Below, piece by piece: positions 58,081 to 64,000 of a DNA stretch of 64,000 bases. Source of the stretch: Ehretia macrophylla (taxonomy: Eukaryota; Streptophyta; Magnoliopsida; Boraginales; Ehretiaceae). Positions within the stretch are counted from its first letter, which is position 1; the number at the start of each line of letters is the position of its first letter. The translations under genes were made by a program, and so were the position numbers. A model generated the notes under the pieces. That model did not search any database. It saw only the letters and a list, made by a program, of their open reading frames with translations, and had not been told where the DNA came from. The stretch covers positions 29,785,498 to 29,849,497 of the forward strand of contig CM075767.1 of NCBI GenBank assembly GCA_037974665.1. The letters run 5' to 3'.

Positions 58081-58634
58081 GTCATGTTGAGGGCACAATC
58101 CTATATGTGTTAACGGTTCACAGTGCCAGCCTAGAGAAATGGCCAATTCAAAAGGCCAAATGGGCTTAACGACATCCCATCTGCTTCAACAACGCAGCAT
58201 CCTCGCAAGACGTGATATCAACACGTTGTAAAGCCCTATGAAGTACCGCGAGTAAGGTTGTCGTCCTTTTAACAGCTCACGACGTACAATCCGGGATGAA
58301 AAAACATAGCAACAGAACAAAAGTGTTTAAAACTGATGAAAACATTCGATTTTGGGCTCCAAAAAGGGCACGGCGAGGAAGCTCACTGCCCCCGTCGTAG
58401 AGCTCTCAAAGTGTTTTGTAACGGTATGTTGTACGCTGCGTAACTCCTTACGGTTAAAAAGTTATGGGCACCGGAGTGACGGAGACCTGGTCACAAACCC
58501 TACGCCCTCGGCTTGCGAGCCCAGCCTCTACGTGTAGCGAAGTTGTCTTGCCCAATGTTCCGTGGGATTCGGTAATAGAGATTTGGTGGATAAAGTATCT
58601 TGGCAACCCTAACCAGGGCAAAAAAAATTAAAAA

Positions 58635-58754
58635 TGGGGTGCAACACGTGGACTTCCCAGGGGGTCACCCATCCTAGTACTATTCTCGCCCAAAAACGCT
58701 TAACTTCGGAGTTCTGATGGGATCCGGTGCATTAGTGCTGGTATGATAGTACCC
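58635..58754 (-). rRNA. 5S rRNA gene, copy 88
   Basis: T106A, G72A, C61T, G60T, G7T and G5A; -1 is T. Confidence 0.93.
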
Positions 58755-59310
58755 ATCATGTAGAGGGCACAATTCCTATATGTGTTAACAGTTCACAGTC
58801 CTAGCCTAGAGAAATAGCCAATTCAAAATGCCCAATGGGCTTAACGACAACCCATCCGCTTCAACAACGCAGCATCCTCGCAAGACCTGATATCAACACG
58901 TTGTAGGGCCCTCTAATGTCCCGCGAGTCAGGTTGTCATCCTTTTAATAGCTCAGGACCTACGATTCGGGATGAAAAAATAGAGCAAACGAACAAAAGTG
59001 GCCTGAAACTAATGAAAACATTCAATTTTGGGCTCCAAAAATGGGCACACCGTGCAAGCTGGCTGCCCCCATCGTAGAGCTCTCAAAGTGTTTTGCAACG
59101 GTATGTTGTGCGTCGCGTAACTCCTTATGGATCAAAAGTTATGGGCACCGGAGCGACGGAGACCTGGTCACAAACCCTACGCCCTCGGTTTGCGGTCCCG
59201 AACTCTAGGTGAACCGAAGTTGTCTTGCCCAATGTTCCGTGGGATTCGGTAATAATGATTTGGTGGATAAAGTATCTTGGCAACCCTAACCAGGGCAAAA
59301 AAATTGAAAA

Positions 59311-59430
59311 GGGGGTGGAACACGAGGACTTCCCAAGGGGTCACCCAACCTAGTACTACTCTCGCCCAAGCGCGCATAACTTCGGAGTTCTGATGGAATC
59401 CTATGCATTAGTACTGGTATGATCGCACCC
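59311..59430 (-). rRNA. 5S rRNA gene, copy 89 (degenerate)
   Basis: G113C, C95T, A83T, T59C, A55T, C34T, C29A, C28T and C18T. It shares G113C, A83T, A55T, T59C and C18T with copy 93. Confidence 0.91.
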
Positions 59431-59987
59431 GTCATGTTGAGGGCACAATTCCTATATGTGTTAACTGTTCACAGTGCCAGCCTAGAGAGATGGACCATTC
59501 AAAAGGCCCAATTGGCTTAACGACAACCCATCCGCTTTAACAACGCAGCATCCTCGCAAGATGTGATATCAAAACGTTGTAGGACCCTCTGATGTTCCGC
59601 AAGTCAGGTTGTCGTCCTTTTAACTACTCACGACGTACGATCCGGGATGGAAAAATAGGGCAAAAGAAGAAAAGTGGCATGAAACTGATGAAAATGTTTG
59701 ATTTTGGGCTCCAAAAACTGGCACAACGAGCAAGCTCGCTGCCCCCGTCGTAGAGCTCTCAAAGAGTTTTGCTACGGTATGCTGTGCGCCGCGTAACTCC
59801 TTACGCATCAAAAGTTATGGGCACCGGAGCAACGGAGACTTTGTCACAAACCCTACGCCTTCGGTTTGCGGGCCCGGCCTCTACGCGAAGCGAAGTTGTC
59901 TTGCCCAATGTTCCGTGGGATTCGGTAACAGAGATTTGGTGGATAAAGTATCTTGGCAACCCTAACCAGGGCAAAAAAAATTGAAAA

Positions 59988-60107
59988 GGGGGTGCAACAC
60001 GAGGACTTCCCAGGGGGTCACCCATCCTAGGACTACTCTCGCCCAAGCACGCTTAACTTCGGAGTTCTGATGGGATCCGGTGCATTTGTGCTGGTATGAT
60101 CGCATCC
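59988..60107 (-). rRNA. 5S rRNA gene, copy 90
   Basis: A77C, T21A and G3A. The promoter boxes are intact. Confidence 0.95.
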
Positions 60108-60664
60108 GTCATGTTGAGGGCACAATTCCTATATGTGTAAACCGTTCACAGTACCAGCCTAGAGAGATGGCCCATTCAAAAGGCCCAATGGGCTTAACGA
60201 TAACCCACCCGCTTCAACAACGCAGCATCCTCGCAAGACGTGATATCGACACATTGTAGGGCCCTCTAAAGTACCGTGAGTCAGGTTGTCGTCCTTTTAA
60301 TAGCTCACGACGTACGATCCTGGACAAAAAAATAGGGCAAAAGAAGAAAAATGGCCTGAAACTAAAGAAAATGTTCGATTTTGGGCTTCAAAAATAGGCA
60401 TAGAGAGGAAGCTCGCTGCCCCCGTCGTAGAGCTCTCAGAGAGCTTTGCAACGGTATGTAGTGCGGCGCGTAACAACTTACGGATCAAAAGTTATGGGCA
60501 CCGGAGCGACGGAGACCTTGTCACAAACCCTACGCTCTCGGTTTGCGGGCCCGGCCTCTACGTACAGCGAAGTTGTGTTGCACAATGTTCTGTGGGATTC
60601 GGTAATAGAGATTTGGTGGATAAAGTATCTTGGCAACCCCAACCAGGGCAAAAAAAATTGAAAA

Positions 60665-60784
60665 GGGGGTACGACACGAGGACTTCCCAAGGGGTCACCC
60701 ATCCTAATACTACTCTCGCCCAAGCACGCTTAACTTCGGAGTTTTGATGGGATCCGGTGCATTAGTGCTGGTATGATCGCACCC
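60665..60784 (-). rRNA. 5S rRNA gene, copy 91
   Basis: C114T, T112C, C95T, C78T and G41A. Confidence 0.94.
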
Positions 60785-61340
60785 GTCATGTTGTGGGCAC
60801 AATTCCTATATGTGTTAACGGTTCACAGTCCCAGCCTAGAGAGATGGCCCATTCAAAAGGCCCAATGGGCTTAACGATAACCCATCCGCTTCAACAACGC
60901 AGCATCCTCGCAAGACGTGATATCGACACATTGTAGGGCCCTCTGATGTCCCGCGAGTCAGGTTGTCGTCCTTTTAACAGCTCACGACGTACAATCGGGG
61001 ATGGAAAAACAGAGCAAAAGAACAAAAGTGCTTAAAACTGATGAAAACGTTTGATTTTGGGCTCCAAAAACGGGCACAGCGAGCAAGCTCGCTGCCCCCG
61101 TCGTAGAGCTCTCAGAGTTCTTTTTAACGGTATGCTGTGAGCTGCGTAACTCCTTACAAATCAAAAGTTATGGGCACCAGAGCGACGGAAACCTGGTCAC
61201 AAACCCTACGCCCTCGGTTTGCGGGCCCGGCCTCTACGTGAAGCGAAGTTGTCTTGGCCAATGTTCCGTGGGATTTGGTAATAGATTTTTGGTGGATAAA
61301 GTACCTTGGCAACCCTAACCAGGGCAATAAATATTGAAAA

Positions 61341-61460
61341 AGGGGTGCAACACGAGTACTTCCCAGGGGGTCACCCATCCTAGTACTACTCTCGCCCAGG
61401 CACGCTTAACTTCGGAGTTCTGATGGGATCCGGTGCATTAGTGCTGGTATGATTGTACCC
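61341..61460 (-). rRNA. 5S rRNA gene, copy 92
   Basis: C104A, T62C, G7A and G5A. C104A is shared with copy 84, eight units back. Confidence 0.95.
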
Positions 61461-62017
61461 GTCATGTTGAGGGCACAATTCCTATATGTGTTAACGGTTC
61501 ACAGTCCCAGCCTAGAGAGATAGCCCATTCAATAGGCCCAATGGGCTTAACGACAACCCATCCGCTTCAACCACGCAGCATCCTCGCAAGACGTGATATC
61601 GACACGTTGTAGGGCCCTCTGATGTCCCGCGAGTCAGGTTGTCGTCCTTTTAACCGCTCACGACGTACGATCCGGGACGAAACAATAGAGAAAACGAACA
61701 AAAGTGGCCTGAAACTAATGAAAACATTCGATTTTGGGCTCCAAAAATGGGCAAACCGAGCAAGCTAGCTGCCCCCGTCGTAGATCTCTCAGAGAGCTTT
61801 GCAACGGTATGTTGTGCTTCGCGTAACGCCTTACGGATCAAAAGTTATGGGCACCGGAGCGACGGAGACCTGGTCATAAACCCTACGCCCTCGGTTTGCG
61901 GGCCCGGCCTCTAGGTGAAGCGAAGTTGTCTTGCCCAATGTTTCGTGGGATTCGGTAATAAAGATTTGGTTGATAAAGTATCTTGGCAACCCTAACCAGG
62001 GCAAAAAAAATTGAAAA

Positions 62018-62136
62018 GGGGGTGGAACACGAGGACTTCCGAAGGGTCACCCAACCTAGTACTACTCTCGCCCAAGCGCGCATAACTTCGGAGTTCTAAT
62101 GGGATCCGGTGCATTAGTACTGGTATGATCGCACCT
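62018..62136 (-). rRNA. 5S rRNA gene, copy 93 (degenerate)
   Basis: One base is lost from the C91-C95 run, plus G113C, G97C, C95T, A83T, T59C, A55T, C39T, C18T and G1A. Confidence 0.9.
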
Positions 62137-62692
62137 GTCATGTTGAGGGCACAATTCCTATATGTGTTAACGGTTCACAGTGCCAGCCTAGAGAGATGGC
62201 CCATTCAATAGGCCCAATTGGCTTGACGACAACCCATCCGCTTCAACAACGAAGCATCGTCGCAAGACGTGATATCGACACATTGTGGGGCCCTCTGATG
62301 TACTGCGAGTCAGGTTGTCATCCTTTTTATAGCTCACGACGTACGATCCAAGACGGAAAAATAGGGCAAAGGAAGAAAAGTGGCCTAAAACTGATGAAAA
62401 CGTTCGATTTTGTGCTCCAAAAATGGGCAAAGCGAGCAAGCTCATTGCCTCCGTCATAGAGCTCTCAGAGAGCTCTGCAACGGTATGTTGTACGTCGCGT
62501 AACTCCTTACGGATCAAAAGTTATGGGCACCAGAACGATGGAGTCCTAGTCACAAGCTCTACGCCCTCGGTTTGCGGGCCCGGCCTCTAGGTAAAGCGAA
62601 GTTGTCTTGCCCAATGTTCCTTGGGATTTGGTATTAGAGATTTGATGGATAAAGAATCTTGGCAACCCAAACCAGGGAAAAAAAATTGAAAA

Positions 62693-62812
62693 CGGGGTGC
62701 AACACGAGGACTTCCCAGGGGGTCACCCATCCTAGTACTACTCTCGCCCAAGCACGCTTAAGTTCGGAGTTCTGATGGGATCCAGTGCATTACTGCTGGT
62801 ATGATCGCACCC
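62693..62812 (-). rRNA. 5S rRNA gene, copy 94
   Basis: G51C, C29T and C20G. Confidence 0.95.
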
Positions 62813-63361
62813 GTCATGTTGAGGGCACAATTCCTATATGTGTTAATGGTTCACAGTAACAGCCTAGAGAGATGGCCCATTCAAAAGGCCCAATGGGCTT
62901 AACGACAACCCATCCGCTTCAACAAAGCAGCATCCTCCCAAGACGTGATATTGACACGTTGTAGGGCCCCCTAATGTACTGCGAGTCAGGTTGTCGTCCT
63001 TTAAACAGCTCACGACGTACGATCCGGGACGGAAAAACAGGTCAAAAGAAAAAAAGTGGCCTGAAATTGATGAAAACGTTCGATTTTGGGCTCCAAAAAC
63101 GGGCACCGCGAGCTAGCTGGCTACCCCATCATAGAGCTATCAGAGATCTTTACAACTGTGCGCCGCGTAACTCCATCCGGATCAAAAGTTATGGGCACCG
63201 GAGCGACGGAGACCTGGTCACAAACCCTACGCCCTCGGTTTGTAGGCCCGGCCTCTACGTGAAGCGAAGTTGTCTTGCCCAATGTTCCGTGGGATTCAGT
63301 AATAGAGATTTGGTGGATAAAGTATCGTGGTAACCCTAACCCGGGCAAAAAAAATTGAAAA

Positions 63362-63481
63362 GGGGGTGCAACACGAGGACTTCTCAGGGGGTCACCCATC
63401 CTAGTACAACTCTCGCCCAATCACGCTTAACTTCGAAGTTTTGATGGGATCCGGTGCATTAGTGCTGGTATGATTGCACCC
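63362..63481 (-). rRNA. 5S rRNA gene, copy 95
   Basis: G98A, A74T, C61A, C46T, G41A and G7A. The upstream TATA region is the only distal one that departs from CATATAGG. Confidence 0.93.
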
Positions 63482-64000
63482 ATCATGTTGAGGGCACAAT
63501 TCCGATATTCGTTAACGGTTCACAGTCCCAGCCTAGAGAGATGGCCCATTCAAAAGGCCCAATGGGCTTAACGACAACACATCCACTTCAACAACGCAGC
63601 ATCCTCACAAGACGTGATATCGACACATTGTGGGGCCCTCTGATGTACGGCGAGTCAGGTTGTCGTCCTTTTAACAGCTCACGACGTATGATCCGAGATG
63701 AAAAAACAGGGGAAAAGAAGAAAAGTGGCTTGAAATTGATGAAAACGTTCGATTTTAGGCTCCAAAAACTGGCATAGCGAGCAAGCTGGCTGCCCTCATC
63801 GTAGAGCTCTCAAAGAGATTTGCAACGGTATGTTGTGCGCCGCGTAACACATTACGGATCAAAAGTTATGGGCACCGAAGCGACGGAGACCTGGTCACAA
63901 ACCCTACGCCCTCGGTTTGCTGGCTCGGCCTCTACGTGAAGCGAAGTTGTCTTGCCCAATGTTCTGTGGGATTCGGTAATAAAGATTTGGTGGATAAAGT
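63482..64000. repeat. Partial 5S spacer at right edge
   Basis: This is the upstream side of copy 95: the altered TATA region, the GCCCAATGGGC dyad, the ACGTATGATCCGAG stretch and the AGCTCTC-AAA dyad, ending inside TGGTGGATAAAG. The next gene would start about 35 bp beyond the window. Nothing else is seen. Confidence 0.9.

Larger units (their letters stand above)
52841..62136 (-). repeat. Four-unit periodicity in the distal block (2,575-2,706 bp)
   Basis: Copies 81, 85, 89 and 93 share C95T, T59C and C18T (GCGCGC in place of GCACGC on the plus strand). Copies 79 and 83 share C95G and G7A. Copies 80 and 84 share a 129-bp spacer deletion and C91G. Offsets are 2,575 bp (81 to 85), 2,672 bp (85 to 89) and 2,706 bp (89 to 93). 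They grow because the deleted units drop out of later blocks. Confidence 0.82.
1..64000 (-). repeat. Tandem 5S rDNA array, 95 units of about 676 bp
   Basis: The same gene-plus-spacer unit repeats from end to end in one orientation. Spacing between successive gene 5' ends is 669-679 bp for nearly all pairs. Shorter spacings are 589, 605, 646, 547, 547 and 645 bp, and each is explained by a deletion. No unit is longer than 679 bp, so nothing has been inserted anywhere in the window. Both ends fall inside a spacer, so the array continues beyond the window on each side. Uniform orientation and a single unit length are typical of a plant chromosomal 5S locus. Confidence 0.98.

Noticed and set aside
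13..64000. Dozens of open reading frames of 60-167 codons on both strands with similar translations
   Set aside because: They repeat at the 676-bp unit period, overlap 5S genes or terminators, lose starts or frame from unit to unit, and resemble no protein family I know. The longest (29497-30000, minus strand) exists only because a 72-bp deletion joined two frames.
1..64000. Bacterial or phage origin
   Set aside because: The repeated gene is a eukaryotic plant-type 5S rRNA with polymerase III promoter boxes and T-run terminators. There is no coding density or ribosome binding site pattern.
1..64000. CRISPR array or other short direct-repeat system
   Set aside because: The repeat is 676 bp, contains an rRNA gene and has no unique spacers.
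1..64000. Cassandra-type retroelements, which carry 5S-like sequence in their LTRs
   Set aside because: There is no primer-binding site, polypurine tract, target duplication or internal domain. Units abut with constant length and orientation, and the full 5S with its own terminator is present.
1..64000. Linkage to 35S rDNA or tRNA genes in the spacer
   Set aside because: No 18S, 5.8S or 25S sequence and no tRNA A/B box pair with cloverleaf was found in the spacers read.

Overview
The window is one uninterrupted stretch of plant nuclear 5S ribosomal DNA. It holds 95 copies of a 5S rRNA gene, all on the minus strand and all head to tail, in a unit of about 676 bp (about 120 bp of gene and 556 bp of spacer). 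The gene has the flowering-plant form: 5' end GGGTGCGATC, A box, intermediate element, C box and a GTGTTGCACCC 3' end. Its mid-gene wording (for example AAGCGTGCTTGGGCGAG) fits angiosperms better than conifers. I cannot name the species. I see no protein-coding gene, tRNA, transposon, CRISPR array or 35S rDNA. The many short reading frames of 60-126 codons are one spacer sequence read again and again.

Numbering: RNA positions count from G1 of GGGTGCG on the minus strand, so position p lies at (right end of the gene - p + 1). Substitutions are given in RNA sense relative to the majority sequence of this array. Gene left ends are uncertain by about 2 bp, because a G run of variable length precedes the 3' end.

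Layout. (1) 1 to ~4.7 kb: mixed gene classes with a 4-unit (about 2.70 kb) periodicity. (2) ~4.7-16.75 kb: a clean higher-order repeat of five units, period exactly 3,376 bp, about 3.5 copies. (3) ~16.8-28.7 kb: older, more divergent units, with a 7-unit relation (about 4,740 bp) linking copies 32-34 to 39-41. (4) ~28.7-41 kb: nested block duplications, with offsets of 6 units, 7 units (4,732 bp), 3 units (about 2,027 bp) and 2 units (about 1,352 bp), and chimeric junctions near 33.04 and 39.85 kb. (5) ~41-48.3 kb: mixed units, including an adjacent pair (copies 64/65). (6) ~48.9 kb to the end: a separate spacer family with a CATATAGG-type TATA region and a 4-unit periodicity (2,575-2,706 bp). 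Two of its units share a 129-bp deletion.

Each unit has the parts of an RNA polymerase III type 1 gene: an internal promoter, a TATA-like element near -30 to -22, a C at -1 in most copies, and T runs just past the 3' end. Hardly any copy equals the majority sequence. The best two (39339-39458 and 47460-47579) differ at one position each, and the worst at about a dozen. Changes at the six CpG sites of the gene are mostly transitions, as expected if the array is methylated and largely silent. The main interest of the window is as a record of unequal exchange, block duplication, microhomology deletion and pseudogene decay in 5S rDNA.
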